DNA of 64,000 nucleotides from Tridacna crocea. Lineage: Eukaryota; Mollusca; Bivalvia; Cardiida; Cardiidae. Shown here piece by piece: positions 1 through 15,000 of the stretch. Numbering within the stretch: position 1 is the stretch's first letter; every line of letters starts with the position of its first letter. The position numbers and the translations under genes are program-made. The DNA lies in the NCBI GenBank assembly GCA_943736015.1, contig OX031072.1, positions 2,817,501-2,881,500 on the forward strand. Reading direction: 5' to 3'. The notes under the pieces were generated by a model that saw nothing but the letters and a program-made list of their open reading frames with translations, ran no database searches and was not told the DNA's origin.

Positions 1-46
1 ATGGGGAAATAAGAAAAAGAATTGTTTGTCCTTTCTGTTGCCATAG

Positions 47-94
47 AAATCTTCAGCTTTACCGCTCCCCTTGGTAACCCAAATGGAGGGTCAG
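47..94 (+). CDS. Exon 1 of window (small, Gly/Pro-rich, candidate)
   Basis: A pyrimidine-rich tract ends in CCATAG before base 47 and a consensus donor GTAAGT follows base 94. In phase 1 the 48 bases read through TAPLGNPNGGS and join the split Asp codon of the next exon to give SDPKASPRQR. The low-complexity character fits a disordered segment before the rod. A second acceptor, TTCAG at 52-56, would shorten it by 10 bases and break the phase unless the upstream exon compensates. It is short, so it is less certain than the other exons. Confidence 0.55.
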
Positions 95-3000
95 GTAAGT
101 TTTATCGTAAAGGAGTTTAGGGTGTTTTTTTTCTATCCTCATATATATATTTCCCTTTCCCATTTCACTGTTTCATTCTTAATGATATCAAAAGTAAAGT
201 CTGATCTTCAGTGCAATGATAATTTTATCCTTACCTTTTACAGCACAAAAATATCTTTTCCTGAGAAAAAAGCCTTTCAAAACCTTGTGGGAAAAGGAGA
301 AAAACACTGGCAATCAGCATTTTTTTCCTTTTCATACAATGGCTTCTACCCTTTGAAAAACAAATCCTGTCATTCAGGACACATCAACTCTGTTGTCTGC
401 AATTCTTTCAGTTTCAACAAGTCTACAATTAATTGTCTGATAAAAAACCTCCCTTGTAAAAGGAAGTGTCCAATTTGCAAGTGTAAGCATGCTTGCATTT
501 CAGAAAATAGGCGGTAGTAGGATTTGAAAAAAAAAAAACAGAATAAATATTTCTCCGCTTGCTCATGCTGCGAATTCTTTTGATTGTGCTTCCACTAGCC
601 TTAAAGAAGCAGCACATCTTGAACTGTATTAACTCATTACCACACAAGAAAATTTTAGACTGGTCCAAATTGAAAGCATTTGCAGACGACAAAACAAAGG
701 TGACTGAAAAATTGAAATTTGTTCTGGGAAGGGTAGAAAACACTGTGGGAAAAGGAGAAAATGCTGGTTACCAGCATTTTCTCCTTTTCCCACAGTGTTT
801 TCAAAAGGCTTCTTTCTCAGGGGCGTCAAAAGTAGGGATTGTGTGGTAATGGGTTAAATGATAAAATGTTTAGCACATGCTTTCATATTAAATTAATTCC
901 ACTCAGTTTCATTGACAATATATATGCACATGAAATGTTTGTTTTCCCATATAAATCTTCAAGTTTTACCAAGCACTGCCCTTCGACATTGTTGTGGCAC
1001 CTGTAAATTATAAATTGTTCTTACTAGAATTTTGATTTTCTTCATTCTGTTTGAGAAAGAAAATCTGTTGCTCAGAAAAAACATCTTGATATGTATTTAG
1101 CTAGGGTATGTCTGTGTGAAATAAACCAAAAAATGGTCTTTCCTTGAAAAGGAAGACAAACATAACCTGCCATCGATTTCACACTATCTATGAAGTGTTA
1201 TTGAATTGCAACATGGAAACAAAAATTTAGTGTTGGAGTGAGCTTCAGCAAGAGATTTTGAAGCAATGTCTGTGACTAGAAATTGTTGATTAGGAACTGT
1301 TCACCTGTGGCTGTATTGTAAGTCAGTGACTTGAAAATGGAAAACTAGGCGGAACAAGTGAATGAAACTCCTAGTGTTTCCAAATTTCTTAGAGTCATAC
1401 AAGTTCTTTTCTATTTAATCAGAGGACCAGTTTGATGGGTGGTCTCCCTTTATGACTGGTTTAGTGTCCCCGAGAATCTGTAAGTCTGTACAATGAATGC
1501 GAAAAATTTACTGGTTTTACAAACTTCTTTATAATGGTGTTTTGCTTTATTTGCACATTTTTTGTGTTTCTTTTTCACTTGCATCAAGTAAAACATTAAT
1601 CCCACATATCATTATAACTGGTATCATTAATTTTGAAAAAGTATCAAAAAGAATAAGTACTAACTTGGAACAGTAGTGATACCTCAGTTTGTGAAAGTTT
1701 TTATGAATGCAAGAGGACTGGTTTAGTCAGTATACCTTTTTCTCATTTTGTGGTCAGTATTTATATGCATTTTGTATGTCACAAAGGAAAGATATCCCAG
1801 TCTGCCTTGAAAGTTACTGGACTAGACAGTTGATGTTTTTCAATCACAAACTTGTCATTTTGAAATAAGTGCAGCAAGCTTCTGATTATTTTATTTTAAT
1901 AGAAACATTATCACCTTGGAAAAAACGAAAAAAACAAACAAACTGACTTTGATGACAAACAAAGAAAGGTTTACTTTCAGACTCCAAGTAAACTGGTTAA
2001 AATTGATATACTAGTAAATTTAACCAAAGTAATATTTCTTAGAAGTACATAAAGGTCTGTCTACTTAACCCATTACCAAACAAAAATATTTTAGACTGGT
2101 CCAAATTGAAAGCATTTGCAGACGACAAAATAAAAGTGACTGAAAATTTGAAATTTGTTTTGTGAAGGGTAGAAAACATTGTGGGAAAAGGAGAAAATGC
2201 TGGTTACCAGCATTTTCTCCTTTTCCCACAATGTTTTCTAAAGGCTTCTTTCTCAGGGGCGTCAAAAGTAGGGATTGTGTGGTAATGGGTTAAGACAATT
2301 TGAATTTAGCTAAAGAAATCATGAAAAGAGACATTTAGGATTGCTTTTTTTCTCAATTTAGGTCTTTTTTAATCACTTAATATATTTTGTAGACATACTT
2401 TTGGATTCATTTTGCACTTATCACAACAGATGATCATTTCAGTGGTGGACAGTTACATAGTTGCTTCAGTTTTATTCCACCTTCTGCTTTATTTTCACAC
2501 TCTTTCAAATACACTATGAGAAAAGCATGGTGATGGTTGTTCGAGTTTGATTTTGCTTTGAGGAGGTTCTTTTCTCTCATTTTAGTTTAACAAAAAGGTT
2601 CAGACTTACATTTGAAAAATGTAGCTTGAAATATGTGTATTTGTAATTGTTGTTTGTTTCGTCGATATTTCTATCTGACAGAAAATAAACCAGCTTTTGA
2701 TTTAGATTTGCATGTCTATAACATATTGAGAAGAGGCAAAAAGTTCAATATCCATGGAAAAGCTGAACAAAACATTTTTTTTTAACTTCATGTGTAATAT
2801 ATTATTGAAAAATTAAAAGCAGAAGAATATTACATGAGGTTTTGGTTTTTATCAAATTTGGTGAAAAGATTTTGAAAATGTTACATGGTATTCTTGCTAC
2901 AAGAACTTGATGTGTTTTTATGAGCAATTGTGTTTATTCAGCAGAATTAAAGTTCTGATGTGAAGTAATTACTTTTACTCTTTATACAGCATATTGTTTA

Positions 3001-6000
3001 AAACCCTTTACCAAACAATCCCTGGTTTTTACGACCCACAGAAAGAAGGCTTTTGAAAACATTGTGGGAAAAGGAGAAAATGCTGGATACCAGCATTTTC
3101 TCTTTTTCCACAATGTTTTCTTTCCAGCTGGAAACAAAATTCAATTTTTGAGTTGCATTTATTTTGTTTTCTGCTATTGCTTTCAGATTGGACTAGTCTA
3201 AGATTTTGTCATTTAGTAAAGAATTTAAGTTCTTTGATAAAAGAATAATAGTAGGGATTTGCACAAAATGAATAGTCACATTGTTTTTGTGCTTAGAAGT
3301 GGAAAGCAAAGGTATTAAAGTACATAAAAAAGTATCTGTATAGCTACTGTGAATATCCTGTTGAGTACACATACTTTGCTGACAAAATACTTTTTTGTAG
3401 AGAATACTTCTGAATTAATTGATTTTTTTTTTGTACTCTGGAATCTTTGGATAAATGGATACAAATTAACAGAAGGTAAATTAATATTTAAAAAAAAAAA
3501 TGCAAAAAAGATAAAAGAAAGGGAAAAAAATTGTTTAGTACTGAATAGTACAAAATTCATCACTTGAATTTATTTTAATACGTATAAAATAATTCACACC
3601 CTAACTGAAATAAACATGAACCAGAGCACAAAGGATATTAAATAGGTACATATTTCATATAATCAACAATGTCTTTCAACAAATCCACTTGTTTTATCAT
3701 ACACCCTGTTTAATCTTTTTTTTTATGTCAAAGATTTAGTTTTCTCTATACCATTTACACAAATTTTGAAGCTGCAAAGGAAAAAAAAAATTATTCCGAA
3801 TCAAATTTTCATTACTTTGTAGAATTGATTATATACTCAGTGTCGATGAAAATTCATCAGGTAAGAGATGAAAAGAAATTGAACCTTGGATAGTTTGCCT
3901 TCAGAAAATTGATTAGAATTCATTTTTTAATGTTCTAATAGAGATGGACTACTCAAATGTGTAAGAGTGTGAAATTTGTCAGATACGGGTAAGAAAATGG
4001 GTATAATACGAATCAGCATAATTAAAAATTTCTCTGTTGTGGCACAGTGAAAATTATTCAGCTTTAGTACCTGGTGACTTTTCATTGACGCTGAGTCTAT
4101 ATTGTTATGATATTTCAGACCCTAAAGCCTCCCCACGTCAAAGACCAGCAAGTCCTGCAAGATCACCCAACGATGTGGCTTTACGACAGATAATACAAGA
4201 AAAAACTAAGCTGGAGGCAGAAATTCTTGGCTACAAACAGAAAATTAAAACAGCTGACACTGAAATAAACACTATGAAAGAAAAGGTGATTGCTTTAACC
4301 CTTTACTCCACAGATACTCATTTCTACGCATTCCTTGTAGAACCCTTTGGAAAACATTGTGGCAAAAGGTGAAATTGCTCATGACGAGCAATTTCACTTT
4401 TTGTCACAATGTTTTCTATGCTATCAAAAGGTGTCATATACACATAAGAAACTGCTTCATCCTTGCTTTTATTAAGAGCCGATTGGAGATACCATAGAAA
4501 TATTTTATGGGGTAAAGGGTTAACAATGTTTGTGTTTATTCATATAGCTTTACAGCATTTATATCCTCTGTTTGTATAATTAAATGCATGTAATGTATAT
4601 CGATGGCTGAGTTCAATACTATCCTAAGTGCCTAGACAAGTATAGGCACTTAGGATAGTGTTGCACACATCCATCAATATGAGCCTTGCTCTGTAAAAAG
4701 GGGGCTAAATGCATCTGAGAAAAGTATCGGCACAGGCTGACCTGGTCTGAAACTTCAGTTGTCAATTTTCTGTTTGTCAAAGGGGAGTCTACTTCATAAG
4801 AAAGTGATTTATTTAACTCTTTACCACACGAGAAAATTTTAGACTGGTCTGAATTGAAAGCATTTGCAGACGACAAAATAAATGTGACTAAAATATATAA
4901 ATTTGTTCTGGGAAGGGTAAAAAACACTGTGGGAAAAGGAGAAAATGCTGGTTACCAGCATTTTCTCCTTTTCCCATAGTGTTTTCAAAAGGCTTCTTTC
5001 TTAGGGGCGTCAAAAGTAGGGATTGTGTGGTAATGGGTTAAGAAGATAATCCTGATTGATCTGTAGTATGTGAGGCCTAGGGTTGGTATCATGTATTATA
5101 ATGATGCATTAGACCCCCCTTTTCCAGAGCATGGCTCATATGGATCTGAACAAACCTTGGTTAGAGGAGAAATTTGCCCATTTTCCCTGTTAATGGTTTA
5201 GTTTGGTCAATCTCTTTAAAGGCATTAGGTTTACAAACTGATTTTACATGTACATATACATTTCTTTTTTTTTTTTTCAGACGAAGTTTTACAGTAATCC
5301 AACAATTCATAGTTGTTCAAAAATTTTTAGAAGAAAAAACTTGCTCTTTTCTGTTCTCCAAAAAAAATTTTATGGTGTCTTAAAATGATGGTGTTGATTT
5401 TATTTTTTTTTTTCACAGAAGACATACCAGATTTGCTTAATACTGATTAAAAGAAACACCAAAATGCATGGATATGTGCACTTGTTATAATGAAATAAAT
5501 CAAATACATGTAATGCTGAAAAGAGAATAAATACTATACATTTAATTAATGAATTGAAAAGTAGGGAAATCACATTGAAAAGTAATAGAATCGGCAATTT
5601 CATAAAGCTAACTTTTTCTGCTATTTCAGATGTCAACTTTGGAAAAAGAAAATGAGGAATCACAAAGTAAAATATCTCAGTTATTGATGAAAAACAAAAG
5701 TTTGAAAGCAGAGCTTGAAGAAACTGAGCAACAGCTAGATGAAACAGAGGTATGTACAACTTGTGAAGGTTGATAATGAGATTTAAAAAGATTTGAGAGA
5801 TTCAAAGGACTTTTAGGTCCAGATAATGTCTTGAATATATGTTATAATTTTTGTTTCTATCACTTAGGGTATACCGGTAAATGAAGTCCAACGTAATCCA
5901 AGGTAGTTTAAAGAATTTGCTTACATTTGTTTGTCAAGAAACCACATAAATGTATAGAAGATTTCCTTGTTAATCTGCTGTTATTTTTTAAGGAATTCAA

Positions 6001-9000
6001 TAAATAAATTATTATTCTATTCATAAATGGCTCATTCCTTATATCTCAATTGTAAGGAAAACTTAGTAAAGGTCAAATACTTGACTCTTTTTTTTTTAAG
6101 TTTCAAATAAAAGCCTAAGTATATGCTGAGTTAGTTCCTCAAGCTGGTTACAACCAGGAAGAAAAAGATGAGCAATGATTCACACCTTCAAGTTGAAAAA
6201 TCTCCCAAAATTTTGTCAGTCTTTAGAAGATTTCTTGCAGTTGATACTTTCTTGGTTTTTATAGTGTTGATATTTGTGATTAGCATCATGTAGGAACCCT
6301 ATCATGTTATTATTTACACATTGTCTGACTCCATATATTTCAAAATATCAAATTCATTGTCATTTGCTACCTTTCATCATCTGTAATACTTAGCTCTATA
6401 CATAGCATGTAATCTTAACTCTTTACCAAGCAACAAAATTTAGACTCTTCCAAATTGGGAGCATAAATTTGTATACAACAAATTAAATATGGCTCATTTG
6501 ATGGGACTTGTCAAAGAAAGAGAAGAAAATTGAAAAAAGGAGGAAAATGCTGATAACAAGTATTTTCTCCTTTTCTAATATTGTTTCCAATTGCCTTCTC
6601 CCTCAGGATCATAAAAACACAGAACTGTTTGATAAAGAGTTAAACAGCTGAAGAAAAAGAAAGTGCTATGCTTGCTTTCTTGTGCCTCATTTATAGTGGC
6701 TGTCTTTTGTGTTGATATGCATCTCATTTTCATATTTTTGTTTTATTGCTGCTGATTGGTAGATAAAGGTAAGAGGGAGAACAAATTAAATTTCCTGTAT
6801 CAGACCTAATATTTTGTGTATAACCAATCATCAATATTAGTATATAACCATAGCATGATTCTTTGAAACTTGATTTGAATTATTACATGTAAACTTTAGT
6901 ATGCATTATATTTCATAATTGTTCACTTATTGCCTGTAGAAGTTTTTATTGTAATATATATTAAAACAAATATACTGTAACATAAACAAATATACTGTAA
7001 CATGCAAGATGAAACACACCTATTTGTTGTGTATATTCCACTATGAATGTCACATATACATTCACTGTAGAAAATACTGTATATTTGAGAAATTTTTGGT
7101 AGAATGTATAAATGTTTAAAAAGTACCATTGTTTACCAGAGATTTTCCTTGTTTTCGTCATGAATTAGTTTGCAAATTAGACAAAATTAATGATGAATTT
7201 CCCTAAATCAGACAGCTTAATGAACTTGATTATGATATTTTGCTTTGACATTTTTGACATTTTAATGAAAGATCCATGTATTAGAAGCACTTATTTGAGG
7301 TAGAACCCTTTAGAAAATTTCTGTTCATGGTTGATAATGATTAAAAACCCTAGAGGTAGAACCATGTATTTATAGGGAAATGTTCAAATAGCTGATAGTT
7401 ATCTATTTTGAAATAACTGGTCCAGATCCTATGTAAATTGGCTTTAAAGCATAAATTTCTTCAACTATCTAAAATTAGAACTGGATACCTTTATTTCCTA
7501 TCTTACTTTCTGTTGTGATAAACTGAGTTGATTTATGAACAATTCAGTGTCTCTGTAGATGATATGTTCTGAAATATTGTGTAGTTTTTAGCTTGTTTTA
7601 TGACACAAAAATGCACCAACAATATGAGGCATTTTCTATTTTTTCACAAGCAACTCTGAAAACTCTTTTTGCACTCAACAGGCAGAAATTTTGCATTTTG
7701 GGATTAGCTTTTTTCAAAGAAAACATCGAGGTATTGTTGTAGCACTTATGTCATTTGCATTATGATTGTAACAAGCCTCGTCATCTTCATGCAAAAACTC
7801 CTAACATTTAAAAAACTTAGACAAGTTTAATTATTCCTGTTGTTGTCACAAAAGATATTTGCTTCAAACTTTGACAAGTTTATCACTATCAAAAGGGAAC
7901 CCATTACTTGGACAAGTTTTTCACTTTCAAAAGGGAACCTGTAAAACAAGAGCAGGTTACCATTAAAGTATTTCTTCTAACAGTTCTGCCCCTTTTTGAC
8001 TTTGCATTTTTACTGAAAATCAAGCACTCACAGGAGCCAAGTATTGGCACCCATATGGCATACTTATGTTTTCATAAAGTATTCACACTCTTGGAAATTT
8101 TTTGAGTTAATCAGTTATGATACATATGCTGTGACATATGGCATTTTTTATGAATTCTTCTACAGAATTTTTTTTTTTTCTTTTGACAAATCCGCTTCAA
8201 ACATTACTCTCTGATCAGCCACTTTTAGACAACCTTTAAAAATAGACTTCATAAGTGATATCCTTCTAGTTTATTTATAGTGAACTATTGAAAAACTGTT
8301 CTACATTCCTAATCGATTTTTTTTTTTATCAAACTTTCATGGTGTCTCAAAACTTCCATAGGCTCCCACCACTGCTTTTGTTCTAAATTAAATAATCAGG
8401 CATCAACTGTTTAAAAACATTTTGTTGAGATAAAACAATAAAAAATATCTAAAATCCCCAAATAGTGTAAGTACATTTATATGCTTTGCAAATGGATCAG
8501 CAATTTCAGATCTGCATCAATATGCCTCTGTTGCTTTACTTTTGCTTGCCTTCTTTCATTATTTTGTACCATATATCATTAAGTTTCATTTATGTCAGTC
8601 TTATTATGCAATTTGTTCATTTATAAAATCTGTCAGTCTCAATTTGTAGTGAAATTACTTTGAAGATTAAATTTTCAGATGGAGCAATGATAAATTGCTA
8701 GGTCAGATATTTGACTTGATTATTTTTGAATTTACTCATATCTATGAGCAAGTGATATGTCTGATCGATCCATTATTTGCATTCGTAATTGTGTAAAGAC
8801 TTTTATCTGAAATAAAGGCAGGATGTACAAACTTTTTACCTTATTACACATTAGTTTGGAAAATATGGATTAAATCAAAAGAATTTGGATTAAAGGTTCT
8901 GTTTTTGATACTGTGTTCCTTATAAGAAAGGAGACTTAAAAAACTTAATTTGGAGTTTTTACCCAAAATGTATATATTATATCTATGAAATATTAGAAAA

Positions 9001-12000
9001 AAAATACTAGGAGGATGTTACAAGTAAGCAAAAGTTTTTTTGTGTTTATAAACTCATGCTTTATATGTGCTTTGCTTGTTTAACAAATTAAAAAGATGCT
9101 CATTTCATTTTTGATCTGTATGAAAGATGGGAAAGACAGTTATTTGAAAAGGGAATGTGAGTTTTGAGCTTTTCATTTTGTAATGTGTCAGCTTTCATAT
9201 TTTCAGCTATTATTTTTGAAAATGCATCAACATTTTGTTTTAAATGAATCCATCACAGAAGTACATGATAAACATGAAAATTATGATTTATACATGTATT
9301 TTTCTTCTTTGTCTTTTTTCTGCATTCATATTTGGTTGGCAAAACAAAGATGGTAAGAATTTTTTAGCAGTCATTCTAGATAGGAATTCAAGTGTTAAGA
9401 ATAACTTCTATGGAATTTAACAATATTTGCTTGTTGGTTTAACCCATTACCACACAATCCCTACTTTTGATGCCCCTGAGAAAGAAGCCTATTGAAAACA
9501 CTGTAGGAAAAGGAGAAAATGCTGGTAACGAGCATTTTCTCCTTTTCCCCCAGTGTTTTCTACCCTTCCCAGAACAAATTTCAATTTTTCAGTCATCTTT
9601 GATTTGTCGTCTGCAAATGCTTTCAATTTGAACAAGTCTAAAATTTTGTCGTGTGGTAAAGAGTTAAGAATTAAATCAACATAATTACTTTCTAAAAGTT
9701 TCAATTTTTTACAAACCTTTGTGTTCTCTCCTCCTTACAAAATTACTTTTGCATTCAATATTTAGTTCCCCCAAATTTGTTCAAGGTAGCTTCATAAACA
9801 GAAAAACGGTAGAAGTTAATATTTATATCCAAAAAAAGAAATCATTTCAGAGCCTAAGGGATAGATTTTGTATTACAAATTATTTTTTTTCCTGCGTGCA
9901 AATTCTAATCTATTAAGCAGCTCTTAGTCAACTCAGCCAGTCAGTGCTTTTAGTGCTTTGATTTTGAAATCATTGTATAATTTTTCTCCACTTGGGTAAG
10001 GGTTTACAGCCAAAGTGTTATTAATATCAACAAAGTGTTTAATTTCACTTTCTGTTTCATTCATCTGTCACAATGTCAATTGAATCTGAGTACTTGAATT
10101 TATGTCACAAAACTATTTTTGTTTTTCTGTAGACACAGATGGAGTCGTTGAAGAAACAGAAAGATGCATTACAAGACACTTTGGATAATGTAACTTCAGA
10201 GCTAAACACTTTACAGTCTCAAAGCTCAAAAACTTCCTTCCTCAATGAATCTGTGGAAAAACTCAGTGTTGAAAATAAAGATCTTTCAACACAAGTTGAG
10301 TCACTCAAGCATGAACTGGACCAAGTGACAGCAGAAAAAGATGAATTAGAAAATGAAAAATTAAGACTCAGTAAAACTGAGGTGAATTTATCTAGTGAAA
10401 TACAGGAATTAAAAAGTGAATTAAACCTTCTGAAAACTGCCAAAGATCAGTATAATGAACAACAGAATAAACTTACAGAAACGCAAACAATGTTAGATAC
10501 TAGGACTGTCGAGTTCCAAAAACTTAGTCAAAGTTCTGAAAAACTGGATAAAGAAAATAAAGAGTTGTTGAATAGACTTGAATCAGTTCAGAATGAATTA
10601 GAAACCACAAAGAAAGAGTCACAAGGAATTGCCAAACAAGAGGTGAGTACATATGGCAAATGGTCTTTGTTTTAACCTTTTACCACACAGGCTGGACTTT
10701 AACTCTTTACCACACAATCCCTACTTTTGACGTCCCTGAGAAAGAAGCCTTTAGAAAACATTGTGGGAAAAGGAGAAAATGCTGGTAACCAGCATTTTCT
10801 CCTTTTTCCACAATATTTTCTACCCTTTCCAAACTTAATTTCAATTTGTCAGTCACATTCATTTTGTCCTCTGCAAATGCTTTGAGTTTGGAAAGGTCTG
10901 AATTTTCTTGCGTGGTAAAGCGTTAATTCTAACATGACACGCGACTTTGGCTCTATGAACACAGTGCAAGGAAAACGTGGTAAAATCTACGACAATCCAT
11001 GTACAGTGATGTCATCCTATATCGAGTGATGTCATTCAATGAGTAAGTTATTCAATGGAACATAATCTTCATCCGCGTTTTTACTCTTAGTTTGAACTTG
11101 TTTTCCTTTCATTAAGAATTTGCCATGTTAGAATCGAAATAATCTTCTTTCTATCGTGGTATATTGTTCAATAAACCACGTTGTGAGTTATGAGGCGCAA
11201 TAAATAACCCACTTGGGCTATCGCCCTCTTGGATTATTTATTGTGCCTCGTAACTCACAACTGTGGTTTATTGAACGATATACCACGATAGAAAGAAGAT
11301 TATTTCTTAAATAATCCTAGAGAGAAATACTTGTAAAAAAGACTGAGGGAAGAGGAGATAATTCTGGTAATCAGCCTTTTCTCATTTTCTCACATATGTT
11401 TTCTGACGTTTCAAAATCAAAATTTATCATTTGCTCCTGATTTCTTTTGTCATCTCTGATGCTTTTACTGTAGACCAGTCTACAATTCTGCCAGACTTAA
11501 CCCTTTCCCAAACAACAAACTTTTCGACTGGACCAAATTGAAAAAAACATTCAACTCTTGCTGAAAAGATGATTTCTGTCTATGATAGGGTAGAAAACAT
11601 TGTGGGAAAAGGAGAAAATGCTGGTTACCAGCATTTTCTCCTTTTCTCACAATGTTTTCAAAAGGCTACTATTCCAGAACCGTAAAAACCAGGGATTGTT
11701 TGGGAAAGGGTTAAGCTCACATTTACAAGTTTAAGGATCCTGACAGAAATGACTTTGGAAAACATTGTTGGAAAAGGGATAAATGCTGGTAACTAGAAAT
11801 TACACCCTTTGCTAAAATGTTTTTAAGGGATTTATTGTTACTTCAAGTTTGAAAAGTAAAGTGGAATGATTGTTGTAAAATATTTTTTTCGTTTTTCTTA
11901 AAGTTGCAGGTATGATACAGTAATGGTTTGTGCAAAATTCTTTATAGACAAATATTGATTCCACTTTGTTTTGACGATGTAACCCTTTACCAAACAACAA

Positions 12001-15000
12001 AATTTTAGACTGGTCCAAATTCAAAGCACTTGAAGACAACAAACTAAATGTAACTGATAAATTGAAATTTGTTTCTAGCAGGGCAGAAAACATTGTTGGA
12101 AAAGGAGAAAATGCTGGTTACCAGCATTTTCTCCTTTTCCAACAATGTTTTCAAAAGGCTTCTATCTCCGGATAGTGAAAACCAGGGATTGTTTGGTAAA
12201 CGGTTAAACACAGTTGAATGGTTGCTTCATTTATATATTAATTAATCGTTGATAATTTACATATGTTTGATAGTTTAGCAGAATTACATTATCACAGTCT
12301 AAAGGATGGATACCAATAAACGTTTTCGTCAGGGTTGCAAGAAAGCTATATCATTTGGTAAAGATTTGAATTTATCTTGGTATATATGTATGCTGTTTTT
12401 CTGTGCTTTCAGTTAATCACAGGGCACATGAGGGACCAAATTGCCAAACTAACTAAAGAGGTTGAAGATATGAAAAGTGATCTCAAATCAAAGGTAACAA
12501 GATTTTAGTGATACTCTGTGAAAAGGATGTCATTCATCTGCTAAAAGAATCGACTCAGATCAACCTATTTTATGGATCGATAGCTATGTAATGACTTGCT
12601 CAGTGTTGTGCATCATAGAGATGCATTAACCCTTTACCAATTTTGAGTTACATTTATTCTTTTTGTTTTCAGCAAATGCTTTCAATTTATACCAGTCTAT
12701 AATTTTGTCATTTGATAAAGAGTTAAAACCCCTCTTGTCAGGCCATAGCTCAAATTTATCAGGTATTGATGAAATGTTTGTTGCAATGAAATGGTTTGTG
12801 TAAGTACAGTGTGCATAAGTATAAAAAAAGGTGTGTTGAATTTTAATTCCTTTACCACATATTCCCATATTTTAACCCATTACCACACAATCCCTACTTT
12901 TGACGCCCCTTAGAAAGAAGCCTTTTGAAAACACTGGGAAAAGGAGAAAATGCTGGTAACCAACATTTTCTCCTTTTCCCACAGATTTTCTCGTGTAGTA
13001 ATGGGTTAAGAATATCAACAGGTAAGGAGCATTTTCTCCTGTTTCCACAATGCTTTCTTCCCTTTTAAGGACATATTTAATTTGTTGTCTGGAAGTTCAT
13101 TCAATGTGGGCAAGTCTAAAAGTTTATTGTCATGAAAGGATTGAAAATTTTGATTGAATTTATGAGATATTTTAAGATGTTTCCTATTTGATAGTTACAT
13201 ATAATTATGTAAGATGCTACATTGAGGTTTTGTATCAAGGATATTCCATAGCTAGTGTGGGAGAAATGTGTGAAAGACAAATGCAGGTCATATTGTATCA
13301 TTCATTTTTTACAATCCTAAAAGAATTATACTAAACTAGATATAGAAGGCATGTAAACCCTTTCCCAAACGACAAATTTTGGACTCTTCCAAACCAGAAG
13401 AGTTTGCAGACGACAATTTTAGATTTGGAGAAAATGGCAGAAAGTTCTCAAAAAGGGTAGAAAACACAGTGGGAAAAGGAGAAATTGCTCGTTACGAGCA
13501 ATTTCTCCTTTTCCCACAGTGTTTTCAAAAGACTTTTACTGCAGGCATGTAAAAACCAGGGCTTGTTTGGGAAAGGGTTAAATGATGCAGTTGCAATCTC
13601 ATTTTATTTCTTGTCACTTAACCCTTTACCCTATAAGGCATTTCTATGGTATCTCTAATTGACCCTAAATAACAGCAAGGATGAAGCCGTTTCTTATGTG
13701 TGTACGACACCTTTTGATAGCTTAGAAAACATTGTGGCAAAAGGTGAAATTGCTCATCATGAGCAATTTCACCTTTTGCCACAATGTTTTCCAAAGGCTC
13801 CTTCAAGCAATGTGTAGAAATGAGTATCTGTGGAGTAAAGGGTTAATGTATTTTTTATGTAAGTTAACATGGCTAATGATTTGGCTTTGTCACAATTGTA
13901 CTTCTTGATTAACTAGTGTACCCATTAGTTACACTAATTGATAACATAAAATATTAGAGCAGAACAAAACAGAAGTTTTACTGATCCTTACTGTGCTACA
14001 AAATTGAATGAATATTGGAAGTCTGTAATAAGAAAAGAGCAAAATATTACAATAATATTAATATCAGACATTCTTAATTCAAGATCAAGTTATACATTCT
14101 GTGAAACGTAACTCTTTATTAACTCATTACCAAACTACAGTATTTTAGGCTTGTCCAAATTGAAAGCATTTGCAGACGACAAAATTAAAAGTGACTGAAA
14201 ATTTTAAATTTGTTTTGTGAAGGGTAGAAAACATTGTGGGAAAAGGAGAAAATGCTGGTTACCAGCATTTTCTCCTTTTCCCACAATGTTTTCTAAAGGC
14301 GTCTTTCTCAGGGGCGTCAAAAGTAGGGATTGAGTGGTAATGGGTTATCCCATTAACCACACAATCCCTACTTTGACGACCCTGAGAAAGAAACCTATTG
14401 AAAACATGGTGGGAAAAGGAGAAAATGCTGGTAACCAGCATTTTCTCCTTTTCCCACAATGTTTTCTACCCTTCACAAAACAAATTTAAAATTTTCAGTC
14501 ACTTTTATTTTGTCGTCTGCAAATGCTTTCAATTTAGCCTAGTCTAAAATATTGTTGTGTGGTAAAGAGTTAAACATCAAAATTTTAGCCCCAATTGAAG
14601 TTAGTGTATTAGCAAACAACGAATTCATAAGTAGTATTAAGGCTTACTAGTGATACATTTAATTGCCAGCATAATTTGTTTGTTTATTTTTGGCTACGAA
14701 TAGATGGCCTAAAACACGTGAAAAAGGGCATTCAGACATTTGCCTACAGTGTCACCTAGATTAGCCTGTGGGGACTGCTAATCCAAAATGACATTTTCTG
14801 TTTTTATGTAATTTTCTGCTTTGTGAAAGTCTACAATAGCCCAAAATCTAGTCTAGTCATAAAGTGCTGTCTCGGATGAGCCTGCGCAGACTGATCCAAG
14901 ATGACAATTTACACCAATGTCCGAATGCCTTTTTTTGCATGATGCAATCCGTATACCAGTAATATTTCGTGCAAAAACCAATTTTTACACTTATCAGAGA

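Larger units (their letters stand above)
95..4118 (+). other. Intron between exons 1 and 2
   Basis: This intron holds four TTAA MITE copies, listed separately. The remaining stretches, 860-2064 and 3230-4118, are AT-rich unique-looking sequence with poly-A/T runs. I see no further gene, RNA or recognisable repeat in them. Confidence 0.6.

Noticed and set aside
629-829. Recurrent open frames reading ENIVGKGENAGNQHFLLFPQCF or its reverse-strand partner at dozens of places
   Set aside because: These are translations of the MITE hairpin on either strand, not a protein family.
5630-5632. ATG at the first codon of exon 3 as the translation start
   Set aside because: The upstream exon is in phase, has good splice sites and continues the helix, so the ATG is internal.
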